A stretch of DNA of 64,000 nt, taken from CAVSRC01 sp963750065 (GTDB lineage Bacteria; Pseudomonadota; Alphaproteobacteria; Rhizobiales; Kaistiaceae). Location of the stretch: NCBI GenBank assembly GCA_963750065.1, contig CAVVPK010000048.1, positions 62,001 to 126,000 on the forward strand. Direction: 5' to 3'. Below the pieces are notes generated by a model. That model ran no database searches. It was given only the letters and a program-made list of their open reading frames with translations, and was not told the DNA's origin. Every line of letters begins with the position of its first letter. The stretch's first letter is position 1. The position numbers and the translations under genes were made by a program. Positions 16,630-25,342 of the stretch are shown in pieces.

Positions 16630-17961
16630 CTACTTGAAGCCGTAGCCGTTGTTGGCCTTGATATCGGCGTCGATCGACGTCACCGCTTCGTCGAGGGTAT
16701 CGGCGACGTTGGCGCCATTGGCGATGGCCATTGCCGCTTCCTCGAACTTCACGGAGATGTTGCCGTAGGCCGGAGTCGGCGGACGGATCACCGCGAAGGC
16801 CTTCGGGTAGGCGGTGATGCCCGCCATCGGGCCACCTTCCTTGTAGAGGTTGGCACCTGCCACCGCGCTGGCGCGGCTGGGGATCAGGCCGGTGGCGTTC
16901 GACATCTTGGCGATGTTATCCGCTTTCATCATGTAGTCGATGAAGGCCCAGGCGCCGTCCGGATTGCCGCACGACTTGGTGATCGCCCACTGCCACGAGC
17001 CCGCTCCCACCTTGGGGCCCTTGCCGAGGTCCGGCGGCGGCATGTAGACGAGATCGTCGCCCCACGCCTTTTGCAGGTTCGGGTAGTACCAGTTGCCGAT
17101 ATAGGCCAGTGCCGCACGCCCCTGGATGAACGCCTGGTCATCCGTCGACTTTGGATTGGCGTATCCCGACGTGAACAGGTTCTGCCACCACTTGCCCCAT
17201 GCATTCGCCTCGGGGCCGTTCAGCTTGCCTTCGGCGGTCAGATAGGTGCTGCGGTCGATCAGGTCGCCGCCGAAGCTCTGCAGCAGCGGCGAGTAGGCAT
17301 ACGGAATCCACTCGTGGGTATAGAAGGTGAAAAGGTCGATGGAGTTCTCAAACTCGCCCGAGTCCTTGAAAACCTTGAGCGCGTTGTCGAATTCGTCCTT
17401 CGTCAACGGATCGTTGACGCCGGTGGGGATGCGGATGCCGTACTTCTTGAACACCGATTTCCGGCCCCACAGCGCCAGTGAGGCTTCGAACTGGCCAAGG
17501 CCGTAAATGTGCCCGTTGTACTCCCCAATGGTCGAAGGCAGCATGTCGGCCTTCATCTCGGGGGTCACGTACTTGTCGAGCGGGATGACGTTGCCGGCCC
17601 AGGCAAAGTTCGGGACCAAGGGCCCGTCCACGTCAATGGCACAGGGAAGCGTACCCGACAGGGCGGCTGCATTGACGGAATCCGAATAGGACTTCTGCGG
17701 GAGCTCTTCCCACTTCACCTTCCAGGTCGATTGCGAGGCATTGAATCCCGACACGAAAGACGCGAATGTGTCCATCTCCGGCTTGAGATCGCCGATGTGT
17801 CTCCACACTGTGATCTCGGTGGGCGCCGCTGTTGCGACGGTCGGTGTCACCAGGGAGGTCGATAGAATCAGGGCCAGTGCTGCACCCAAAACAGCGCCCC
17901 CTCTTTCGACGGCGCGGCGTTCCGGCATTGCCGGGACGCCGATGCCAATATGGATGTTCAT
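16630..17961 (-). CDS. CUT1 sugar ABC transporter substrate-binding protein
   Basis: A periplasmic family 1 binding protein of 443 residues. The ATG at 17961 is chosen because GGAGGAAACTAGG stands directly in front of it and the signal peptide (hydrophobic core AALALILSTSLV, cleavage near ATAAPTE, residue ~47) follows. The long hydrophilic stretch before the core (about 25 residues) is unusual, so a later start cannot be excluded. The mature protein starts with the strand EITVWRHIGD. It belongs with the permeases at 14582-16554. The importer has no ATPase gene of its own. Confidence 0.88.
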   Translation of the reverse strand: MNIHIGIGVPAMPERRAVERGGAVLGAALALILSTSLVTPTVATAAPTEITVWRHIGDLKPEMDTFASFVSGFNASQSTWKVKWEELPQKSYSDSVNAAALSGTLPCAIDVDGPLVPNFAWAGNVIPLDKYVTPEMKADMLPSTIGEYNGHIYGLGQFEASLALWGRKSVFKKYGIRIPTGVNDPLTKDEFDNALKVFKDSGEFENSIDLFTFYTHEWIPYAYSPLLQSFGGDLIDRSTYLTAEGKLNGPEANAWGKWWQNLFTSGYANPKSTDDQAFIQGRAALAYIGNWYYPNLQKAWGDDLVYMPPPDLGKGPKVGAGSWQWAITKSCGNPDGAWAFIDYMMKADNIAKMSNATGLIPSRASAVAGANLYKEGGPMAGITAYPKAFAVIRPPTPAYGNISVKFEEAAMAIANGANVADTLDEAVTSIDADIKANNGYGFK

Positions 17962-18032
17962 CCTAGTTTCCTCCTTTGATTGAGTTTGCAGTCCGTTCTT
18001 CCGGTACCGATCGATTGGCATCCCTCCCTTTG

Positions 18033-19052
18033 CTAGTTGATCGCTGCCGTGGTCCGCCGGACGACCACATCAACCGGCGGCAGGGCCTCGAGCGTCGCCG
18101 TCCGATTGCCACGGAGCAGCGAAAGCAGATAGCGCGCCGCCACCCGACCGCTTTCGGTCAAGTGCTGGCGGACGGTGGTCAGGCCGACGTGGCTGCTCAC
18201 CTCGATGTCGTCGAAGCCGACGATCGACACGTCGTCGGGAACCCGTAACCCGAGGTTCTGTGCGGCGGCGATGCAGCCAAGAGCCTGCAAATCCGCCATC
18301 ACGAAAAGGGCCGTGGGTCGGTTTGGTTGCGACAGCACGCGCGTCCCCAGTGCAATGGCCTCGCTGCGGCCGTGGCGGCCAAACCCCACCCAGGACTCGT
18401 CAGTCGAAAGCCCCGCTTCATCCATCGCCTTGCGATAGCCGTTGAAACGGTCTTGTCCGGTCGTGAAGCCGAAGGCGTCGGGAAATGCGTCGCCGACATA
18501 GCCGATCTTCCGATGTCCCAATTCGATGAGGTGGCGCGTCGCCAGATAGGCACCCCTGACGTCGTCGGCACCGACGTATGGGACAGGTCCACGCAGACCG
18601 CTCAACGACACGGCTGCGATGCGCGCCTTCTGCAGCAGTTCCGCCTGTTCGTCGGAGATCTTGAGGTCGGCAACCAGCAGAGCCTCCACCGCCCGCTGCT
18701 CGACGATGCGGGCCAAGGTGGGCTCGTAGCGCTCGGGGGAGCGACAGGAGAAAAGCAGGAGGTCAAAACCCAACTCGCCTTCGACAACTTCCTGAATGCC
18801 ACGCAAGCGGTCCACGAACGCGGGCGCCGTTATGAACGACTCGAATATGCCGATCTGCTGGACCGCAGCGTGCTTGGAAAGACGACGCGCCATCGCGCTC
18901 GGCCGGAAGTTCAGCTGCTCGATGGCGGCGAGAACCTTCTGGCGCGTGCCGTCACTGACTTTCGGGCTGCCATTGATGACCCGCGACGCCGTGCCCTTCC
19001 CGACACCGGCAATCCGCGCAACATCATCGATTGTGGGCAACCGTCGGTCCAT
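18033..19052 (-). CDS. LacI family transcriptional regulator
   Basis: A 339-residue repressor with an N-terminal helix-turn-helix (residues 7-30, TIDDVARIAGVGKGTASRVI), a hinge helix, and a periplasmic-binding-protein-like effector domain from about residue 67 (VQQIGIFES). It is transcribed in the same direction as the importer genes and ends 71 bases before them. A perfect 18-base palindrome lies 31 bases upstream of its start, which suggests autoregulation and control of the whole unit. Confidence 0.9.
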   Translation of the reverse strand: MDRRLPTIDDVARIAGVGKGTASRVINGSPKVSDGTRQKVLAAIEQLNFRPSAMARRLSKHAAVQQIGIFESFITAPAFVDRLRGIQEVVEGELGFDLLLFSCRSPERYEPTLARIVEQRAVEALLVADLKISDEQAELLQKARIAAVSLSGLRGPVPYVGADDVRGAYLATRHLIELGHRKIGYVGDAFPDAFGFTTGQDRFNGYRKAMDEAGLSTDESWVGFGRHGRSEAIALGTRVLSQPNRPTALFVMADLQALGCIAAAQNLGLRVPDDVSIVGFDDIEVSSHVGLTTVRQHLTESGRVAARYLLSLLRGNRTATLEALPPVDVVVRRTTAAIN

Positions 19053-19082
19053 CTCCTCCCCCGCCGGTTCCTTTTGCCCTGC

Positions 19083-19100
19083 CGTGGAACCGGTTCCACG
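19083..19100. promoter_or_regulatory. 18-bp perfect palindrome, LacI-type operator
   Basis: CGTGGAACCGGTTCCACG is fully self-complementary with a central CG, the standard form of a LacI-family operator. It lies 31 bases upstream of the lacI-type start at 19052 and is the obvious candidate binding site of that protein. Confidence 0.65.
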
Positions 19101-19226
19101 ACGCTATGATGCGCATTGGCGGGAGAAAGAGTCAATCCTTTTTGGTTCCTGCTGCTGGCAAGGCCGCGCGAACCTGTTGGAGGCAAACCCGATGCCCAAC
19201 CGTGTGGCTTGCGCAGCCGCTTGCGA

Positions 19227-20237
19227 TCAGCGTTGGTCCGAACTCGTCCCCCGGTAGGGATAAGATCGCGTCTCCTGCGATGCTTGGGTCAGCGCGGTGA
19301 GATCATCGGAAGCCAGGTCGAGGTCAGCAGCGCCGAGATTGTCGGCAAGCTGTGCGGCGGTGCGCACGCCGACCACCACTGACGCGACAACTGGCTGAGC
19401 CAGGAGCCAAGCGAGCGCCACCTGCGACACCGTGCAGCCGCGGCTCCCGGCGATGGTGCCTGCCACATCGAGAACCGCCCAATTGCGGTCAGTCGCCCGA
19501 TGCGTCCAGGACTCCTCCCAATCGTCGGGGGCAGTCGCTAGACGGCCCTCTCCAGCTTCCGTCGGCCGCTCGCCACGCCGATATCTGCCGGTCAGGAAGC
19601 CTCCGCCGAGCGGCCCCCAAGGAACCAGGCCGACGCCCTCGGATGCGAAGAGTTCCGTCAGTTCCTGTTCGATGCCGCGGGAAACCAGGCTGTATTGGTA
19701 TTGCGCGGCAACGAAACGCGGCCAACCGCGCTGATCGCTCACGGCGAGCGCTTTCATCGCCTGCCAGGCCTTGAAATTCGAGACGGCGACATAGCGCACC
19801 TTGCCGACGGTAACGAGGTCGGCGAGTGCGGCCATCGATTCCTGAACGGGCGTCCACGGGTCCCAGCCATGCAGATAGAGGACGTCGATGGTGTCGGTGC
19901 GCAGACGCCGCAGGCTCGCCTCGACTGCGTTCAGGATGTGGTAGCGCGACAAGCCGGCATCATTGGGGCCCGATCCCATCGGCCAGCGCACCTTGGTCGC
20001 CAGCACGATGCGCTCACGCCGGCCGCGCACGGCCTCGCCGACGATCTCCTCGGCGCGGCCGCCGGCGTAGACGTCGGCTACGTCGAAGTGGTTGCCGCCC
20101 GCTTCGAGATAGGTGTCGATGATGCGTCGCGCTTCGGCGGGAGCAACGCCGCGTTCGCTGTTCTCCCCGAAGGTCATCGTGCCGAGACCCAGCTCCGACA
20201 CCAGCAGCCCCGAGTTGCCAAGCCGACGGTACTTCAT
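19227..20237 (-). CDS. Aldo/keto reductase
   Basis: A 336-residue TIM-barrel NAD(P)H oxidoreductase. The catalytic tetrad is complete: D52 and Y57 (FDVADVYAGG), K82 (ATKVRW) and H123 (YLHGWD). The C-terminal cofactor loop is also family-like (VVVGVRTAAQLADNL). It is the last gene of the AglEFG-like operon, 19 bases after the MalG-type permease, so it probably oxidises or reduces the imported sugar or its product. Confidence 0.88.
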   Translation of the reverse strand: MKYRRLGNSGLLVSELGLGTMTFGENSERGVAPAEARRIIDTYLEAGGNHFDVADVYAGGRAEEIVGEAVRGRRERIVLATKVRWPMGSGPNDAGLSRYHILNAVEASLRRLRTDTIDVLYLHGWDPWTPVQESMAALADLVTVGKVRYVAVSNFKAWQAMKALAVSDQRGWPRFVAAQYQYSLVSRGIEQELTELFASEGVGLVPWGPLGGGFLTGRYRRGERPTEAGEGRLATAPDDWEESWTHRATDRNWAVLDVAGTIAGSRGCTVSQVALAWLLAQPVVASVVVGVRTAAQLADNLGAADLDLASDDLTALTQASQETRSYPYRGTSSDQR

Positions 20238-20256
20238 GCGAACGGAACTCCCCGTG

Positions 20257-21348
20257 TCAGGCCTTGACGGAGCCGGCGATCAGCCCACGCACGAAATAGC
20301 GTTGCAGCGAGAAGAAGATCACCAGTGGAAGAACGAGCGAAACGAATGCGCCCGCAGTCAGCAGGTGCCAATCGCTGCCACGCGAGCCGATGATCTCGGC
20401 GAGCCGCATGGTGAGCACCTGAACGTCCGGCTGGGCGCCGATGAAGATCAGGGCGACGAGATAGTCGTTCCATACCCAGAGGAACTGGAAGATCGCATAG
20501 GAGGCGAGCACCGGAACGGCAAGCGGCACGACGATCGTGGCGAAGATGCGGACATGCGAGGCGCCGTCCACCGTCGCCGCCTCCAGGATCTCCTTGGGCA
20601 GGCCGGCGATGTAGTTGTAGAGCAGGTAGATCGCCAAAGGCAGGCCGAAGCCGGTGTGGGCCAGCCAGAGCGCAAGGTACGTGCCGTTCAGGCGCAGGTG
20701 CACGTAGTCGGAAAGAACCGGCACCAGCGCGATCTGGAGCGGTATGACCAGCAGGGCGACCATCGCGGCAAAGGCGAATTTGCGACCGGGAAAGCGCATC
20801 CAGGCGAAGCCATAGGCGGCGAAAGCGGCGATCGTCAGCGGCAGGACGACGGCCGGTATCGTCACCGCCATGCTGTTGACAAAGGCCCCGGACAGGTCGT
20901 CGCCCTTGAGAGTGTATTTGTGCCCGTTGGCATCGACGACCTGATACTCCTTGCCGGTGAGGACGTCAGCGTAGTTGCCGAGCGTGAAATGCGTGTTGGC
21001 AGTCCACTTCAGCTCCTGCACGACGACTTCACCGCGCCGCTTGTTGCCGAGCCACACCACGCGCCGCCCGTCCGGATTAACGACGCCCTCGCGCAATTGC
21101 AGGAATGTTCCGGTTGCGCCGGCAAATGTCATTTGCCCATTGGGGTCGACAGAGCGGGGGATGTCGATGTGCTCGACCGTCGTCCACTCCTTGTGCGGGA
21201 ACATTGTCCACCAGCCGCTCGTCTGCACGTCGTCGCGGGTGCGGAACGACGAAACGAACACGCCGACGGTCGGCACCAGCCACAAGACGCAGAGCACCAG
21301 CAGGACGAGGTTGATGATGATCGACCGGCCGCGCGGCTGCGTGTCCAT
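20257..21348 (-). CDS. CUT1 sugar ABC transporter permease, AglG-like with periplasmic insertion
   Basis: A 363-residue permease, about 80 residues longer than a usual MalG-type subunit. The extra length is an insertion after the first helix (about residues 32-140), predicted to lie in the periplasm and containing GNYADVLTGKEYQVVD. The same layout is known in AglG of the rhizobial alpha-glucoside importer. The docking loop is EAATVDGASHVRIFATIVVP. The start codon overlaps the stop of the preceding permease as TGATG. The frame is open far upstream, but that part merely shadows the other permease. Confidence 0.88.
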   Translation of the reverse strand: MDTQPRGRSIIINLVLLVLCVLWLVPTVGVFVSSFRTRDDVQTSGWWTMFPHKEWTTVEHIDIPRSVDPNGQMTFAGATGTFLQLREGVVNPDGRRVVWLGNKRRGEVVVQELKWTANTHFTLGNYADVLTGKEYQVVDANGHKYTLKGDDLSGAFVNSMAVTIPAVVLPLTIAAFAAYGFAWMRFPGRKFAFAAMVALLVIPLQIALVPVLSDYVHLRLNGTYLALWLAHTGFGLPLAIYLLYNYIAGLPKEILEAATVDGASHVRIFATIVVPLAVPVLASYAIFQFLWVWNDYLVALIFIGAQPDVQVLTMRLAEIIGSRGSDWHLLTAGAFVSLVLPLVIFFSLQRYFVRGLIAGSVKA

Positions 21349-22457
21349 CAGCGCACCTCGCTCTGGCGGAGCTGGCGGAGATTGTAGATGACCACCGGCA
21401 TGACCAGGATGAGGAGCACGATGGCGATCGTCGACCCCAGCCCGAAGTCGCGCGCCGTAAAATACTGGTTGTAGAACTCGGTCGCGATCACGTCGGTGCC
21501 GAAATTGCCGCCGGTCATGACAAGGACGACATCGAAGATCTTCAGCGTGAAGATGATCACCGTGGCGCTGACGGTGATGATCGTCCCCATGATCGTGGGA
21601 ACGATGATCTCGAAGAAAATGCGCACCTCGCCGGAACCGTCGATGCGTGCCGCTTCGAGGTACTCCGCCGGCACGGCCTTGATCGCGGCGGAAAACAGCA
21701 CCATCGCGTAGCCGGTCTGCATCCATACGACGATGACGATCAGGAACAGGTTGTTCCACGGCTGGAGCTGCGCGATCCACGCCTGCGGCTCGCCGCCCAA
21801 CGCAACAACGATGGCGTTCAGCAGGCCGATCTGTGACACGCTCGGGTCCTTCACCGCATAGATGAACTTCCAGATGACGCCGGCGCCGACCAGCGATATC
21901 GCCATCGGCATGAAGATGATCGCCTTGACCAATTTCTCGTAGTGGCTGCGGTCGGCAAGGATGGCGACCAAGAGCCCGAAGACGACCGTCAGCCCGGCGC
22001 CGAAGACGAGCCACATCAGGTTGTTGCGGAACATCACCAGCATGAACGGCTCGGTGAGCACCGTGACGTAGTTGGCCACACCGACGAAGACGGACCCGTC
22101 GTGATTGAACAGGCTGGCGATGAACGTCCGCACGGTGGGCAGCGCCAGGAAATAGAAGACGAGGAGAATGCCGGGGCCGACGAAGACCAGCGGTTCCATC
22201 CGGCGGCTCCACGCCAACGGCAGGCGGCCGACCAGCCAGGTCGCGCCGAAGAAGAAAGCGGCAAGGCCGCCGACACCCCAGACGACCGCGAGCGAGGCAA
22301 CCACGAGCTTCGCCGCGTGGCTGTCGCGCAGGAAAAAGAAGCCCTCCCACAGCAGGACGACGACGACGACCGCCGCAACGAGCCCAGCGAGCGAGCGCAT
22401 CAGGGAAGCCGGTGCCGCGGCCCCGGATGTACGGGCATCAGATTCAGAGAGTGCCAT
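21348..22457 (-). CDS. CUT1 sugar ABC transporter permease, AglF-like
   Basis: A 369-residue permease with two additional N-terminal hydrophobic segments (residues ~24-46 and ~52-75) ahead of the usual six helices. The docking motif is EAARIDGSGEVRIFFEIIVP. It resembles AglF, partner of AglG. A long hairpin separates it from the binding-protein gene. Confidence 0.88.
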   Translation of the reverse strand: MALSESDARTSGAAAPASLMRSLAGLVAAVVVVVLLWEGFFFLRDSHAAKLVVASLAVVWGVGGLAAFFFGATWLVGRLPLAWSRRMEPLVFVGPGILLVFYFLALPTVRTFIASLFNHDGSVFVGVANYVTVLTEPFMLVMFRNNLMWLVFGAGLTVVFGLLVAILADRSHYEKLVKAIIFMPMAISLVGAGVIWKFIYAVKDPSVSQIGLLNAIVVALGGEPQAWIAQLQPWNNLFLIVIVVWMQTGYAMVLFSAAIKAVPAEYLEAARIDGSGEVRIFFEIIVPTIMGTIITVSATVIIFTLKIFDVVLVMTGGNFGTDVIATEFYNQYFTARDFGLGSTIAIVLLILVMPVVIYNLRQLRQSEVR

Positions 22458-22484
22458 CTGCGTGACGATGCCTGGTCTCGATGA

Positions 22485-22528
22485 GCGAGGATCGGGCAGA
22501 CCCTAACGGTTGCCGGCCCGATCCTCGC
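22485..22528 (-). terminator. 13-bp hairpin between binding-protein and permease genes
   Basis: GCGAGGATCGGGC (22485-22497) pairs perfectly with GCCCGATCCTCGC (22516-22528) around an 18-base loop. As at 16586-16620, it sits between the binding-protein stop and the first permease start, consistent with differential mRNA stability rather than full termination. Confidence 0.6.
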
Positions 22529-22581
22529 ATTTGATCACCACCGAAGGAGGGTTCAAAGCTTCGTCGGCAGTGATCCGTCCG

Positions 22582-23907
22582 CTAGTTGGATGGCCAGCTG
22601 GCGTCGATCTTGGCGAGTGCCGTATCGCGGTCTTCCGTGCCGCTGATCCAGGCTGTCATCTCCTTCCAGAACGAGCCCGCACCGACCGCACCCGGCATGA
22701 GGTCCGAGCCGTCGAAACGAACGCTGGTGGCGTTGGCCAGAATCTCGGCGACGCCGCGATCGATCTTGTTGCCATACCAATCGAGCTGGGCGTCACGCTG
22801 CGGCGCAATGGTGCCGCCCGAGGCGAGCCAGGCCTTGAGATGCTCCGCCCGCGAGAACCACTGCATCACCGCGCGCGTCTCCGGGCGGTCCTTGAACATC
22901 GCCCAGATATCGCCGCCAACCAGGGCCGGCCTGCCGTAGGCCAAGTCGATCGGCGGCAGATAGAAGAAGTCGTAGTCGACGCCCGGCTGCAGGTTCTTGT
23001 CCTTCGGGAAGAAGCTGGTGATGAAGTTGCCCTGCTTGTGCAGCCAGCACTTGGGCGGATCGTCGAACATCGGCGCCGGCGCGTCGCCGAACGACGTGGA
23101 GACGATCCCCTTGGTGCCGCCGTAGACGTATTTGTCGTTGAAGAAGATCGACGCCATGACGTCGGCGGCGTGCTTGACCTCGGGCGAGCTGAACTTGAGC
23201 TGGCCCGTCGTCCACTTGTCGTAGTTGTCGAGAGAGGTCGTGCGCAGCATGATCTCCTCGATCCAGTCGGTGACCGGCCAGCCGGTGGCGGCACCCGACT
23301 CGATGCCGATGCACCACGGCGTATCGCCATCGGCGACGATCTGGTCCTGCAGCTTCTGCATGTCGTCCCAGGTCTTGGGAATCGTGTAGCCGGCTTCGTC
23401 GAAAGCCTTCTTGGGATACCAGACCAAGCTCTTGACGTTCACGCGCTCCCAGACGCCGACCATCGTCGGCTTGCCGTCGGCATTGGGTTTGGTGGCCATG
23501 TCGAGCCACGATTGGATGTATTGGCCCTTCAGGTAGTCCGGGCTCATGTAGTTGGTGACCGGTATCAGCTTGCCGGTCTTGGCCATGCTGCCCATCAGGC
23601 CCGGCTGCGGGAAGTCGACGATGTCGGGAACATTGCCGGCATCGACGCGCGTGGCGATCGTGGCCTCGAATTGCTTCGAACTCTCGTATTTGATGTCGAT
23701 GCCCGTCGCTTCTTCGAACGCCTTGACGTTCTCGTTGAACTTGACCTCGTCGGCGTCGGCGAAGGCGCCGAAGGCCGTCACGGTCGTACCCTTCATTTTG
23801 CCGGCCAAGGCATCCGACAGTTCCTTCGGCATGTCGCCGGCGCTAGCGGCGCCGACGGCCAGAATGCTGGCGATTGCGCCGATGGTGAGCGCTCGCAAAG
23901 CTCTCAT
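22582..23907 (-). CDS. Sugar ABC transporter substrate-binding protein, AglE-like
   Basis: A 441-residue periplasmic binding protein. The ATG at 23907 follows GGGAGGAACGC; a signal peptide with cleavage near GAASAGD (about residue 23) comes next. TTVTAFGAFADADEVKF and the cysteine pair in WCIGIE...KCWLHKQG match the AglE-like group of alpha-glucoside binding proteins. It belongs to the two large permeases downstream; no glucosidase or ATPase gene accompanies it, so the substrate is not proven. Confidence 0.88.
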   Translation of the reverse strand: MRALRALTIGAIASILAVGAASAGDMPKELSDALAGKMKGTTVTAFGAFADADEVKFNENVKAFEEATGIDIKYESSKQFEATIATRVDAGNVPDIVDFPQPGLMGSMAKTGKLIPVTNYMSPDYLKGQYIQSWLDMATKPNADGKPTMVGVWERVNVKSLVWYPKKAFDEAGYTIPKTWDDMQKLQDQIVADGDTPWCIGIESGAATGWPVTDWIEEIMLRTTSLDNYDKWTTGQLKFSSPEVKHAADVMASIFFNDKYVYGGTKGIVSTSFGDAPAPMFDDPPKCWLHKQGNFITSFFPKDKNLQPGVDYDFFYLPPIDLAYGRPALVGGDIWAMFKDRPETRAVMQWFSRAEHLKAWLASGGTIAPQRDAQLDWYGNKIDRGVAEILANATSVRFDGSDLMPGAVGAGSFWKEMTAWISGTEDRDTALAKIDASWPSN

Positions 23908-23974
23908 TGCGTTCCTCCCTCTTGCGGAGCCTGTCCACGCAGGCACCGTTCTACGATGGGCATCTTAGCCGATC

Positions 23975-23988
23975 TGATAACGTTATCA
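23975..23988. promoter_or_regulatory. Perfect palindrome TGATAACGTTATCA, LacI-type operator in divergent promoter
   Basis: A 14-base perfect palindrome between the divergent binding-protein and lacI genes. On the minus strand a possible promoter TTGTCG (24003-23998), 17 bases, TTATCA (23980s) overlaps it. A related imperfect copy, TGATAACGATCA, lies at 24042-24053 nearer the lacI gene. These are the likely sites of the LacI protein encoded at 24117. Confidence 0.6.
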
Positions 23989-24116
23989 ATATGCGCGCGA
24001 CAATTGATCCACATTTCGAGCGTTACAGCGGCAAATGCCTATGATAACGATCAACATTCATGGCAGCTTCCGGCGTGAGTGTCGGTGCGCCGGCGAAGCC
24101 ACTAAGGTGGGACGGC

Positions 24117-25136
24117 ATGGCAACGATTCGAACAGTGGCGGAGAAAGCCGGCGTCTCGGTCATGACCGTTTCGCGCGCCTTGAATCAGCCGGACAGCGTC
24201 GCCAAGGAAACCCGGTCCAAGGTCTTGCTTGCTGCAGAGGAGCTCGATTTCGTTCCGGACCAGCGCGCACGCGCCATGCGACTCGGGCGATCGGGGGTCA
24301 TCGGCCTGCTCACCGATGTCATGGCGGCAACGCCCTGTTCGGTCGACATCATCCAGAGTGTCGAGGCCGCCCTTGCGCGCCACGAGCGATCGCTGATCAT
24401 CGGCAGCAGCCAGACGCGCCCCGGCGGCTCGGCGACAATCCTGCGCAGCTTCCAGTCGAGCCGGGTTGAGGGCATCGTCTTCGCGGCGACGTTCCATCGC
24501 GAGGTGGATCCGTTCACCACACTCAAGATGCCGGGCGTGCTCATCAACTGCTTCTCGCGGACCGCGCACTGGCCGATGGTCGTCCCGGACGAGGAGGAAG
24601 GCGGACACGCGGTCGGCAGGTACCTTCTCGCCTGCGGACATCGCCGCGTGGCCTATCTCACCTTGGCGCCAGAGATCGAAGCGACCCGGCTGCGTCGGGC
24701 CGGCCTCGTCCGCGCCTTTCGCGAGGCGGGCGTGCCGTTTCCCGATGATCTGGTCGTGCCGGGACAAACCGGCACCGGAATGTTTGACCAGGCCGAGGCC
24801 TTCGCGGCTGCCATGCGTCTTCTGCAGAAGCATCGTCCAACGGCGGTCTTCTGCGGCAATGATGAGATGGCCATGCAGGTCTATAACGCCGCAGCGCAAC
24901 TCGGCCTGTCGATCCCCGACGACCTTTCGGTCGTCGGCTTCGACGACCATCGGGTTTTCTCCGAGGGGCTTCTGCCGCAGCTGACGACCGTGGCACTTCC
25001 CTACGAACAAATGGGGCGCATTGCCGCCGACCTGCTGCTTCAGGCGATCGACGGCAAGACCGCCACCCAGATGGTGCGGGTTCAGGGCCCGCTTATCGAG
25101 CGTGGATCGTGCGCTTCGCCAAACGGCGGCCAATGA
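24117..25136 (+). CDS. LacI family transcriptional regulator
   Basis: A 339-residue repressor with helix-turn-helix at residues 2-27 (TIRTVAEKAGVSVMTVSRAL) and effector domain from about residue 60 (GVIGLLTDVMAATP). The ATG at 24117 is preferred because the HTH must sit at the N terminus; the frame extends to 24060 but that part is unlike the family. It is divergent from the AglE-like importer and is its probable repressor. Confidence 0.9.
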   Translation: MATIRTVAEKAGVSVMTVSRALNQPDSVAKETRSKVLLAAEELDFVPDQRARAMRLGRSGVIGLLTDVMAATPCSVDIIQSVEAALARHERSLIIGSSQTRPGGSATILRSFQSSRVEGIVFAATFHREVDPFTTLKMPGVLINCFSRTAHWPMVVPDEEEGGHAVGRYLLACGHRRVAYLTLAPEIEATRLRRAGLVRAFREAGVPFPDDLVVPGQTGTGMFDQAEAFAAAMRLLQKHRPTAVFCGNDEMAMQVYNAAAQLGLSIPDDLSVVGFDDHRVFSEGLLPQLTTVALPYEQMGRIAADLLLQAIDGKTATQMVRVQGPLIERGSCASPNGGQ

Positions 25137-25141
25137 GAAGC

Positions 25142-25161
25142 GCTCGTCGGGCGTGACGAGC
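25142..25161 (+). terminator. Hairpin after the lacI gene
   Basis: GCTCGTC pairs with GACGAGC around GGGCGT, starting 6 bases after the lacI stop. No long T run follows, so it is a weak terminator candidate. Confidence 0.3.
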
Positions 25162-25342
25162 TGGCTGTTCTGCCAGTCGGAAGGGTGAAGTGTCGGCGCA
25201 CGAGCCGGCAGCGCAGCCACGCCCAAGCGAACTAGAAGACTGCAAAAGCCCCCATCAAAGGTTGAAGGCTATGTTCTTCGCCCGCGCGCAGACGACAACT
25301 CGTCGGCCAAACCCGCCCGCAAGCACCTTCGTCGACAGCCTG

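Noticed and set aside
21349..22350. In-frame N-terminal extension of the AglG-like permease giving a ~697-residue protein
   Set aside because: The extension only reads the AglF-like gene out of frame; the ATG at 21348 with TGATG overlap and family similarity sets the start.
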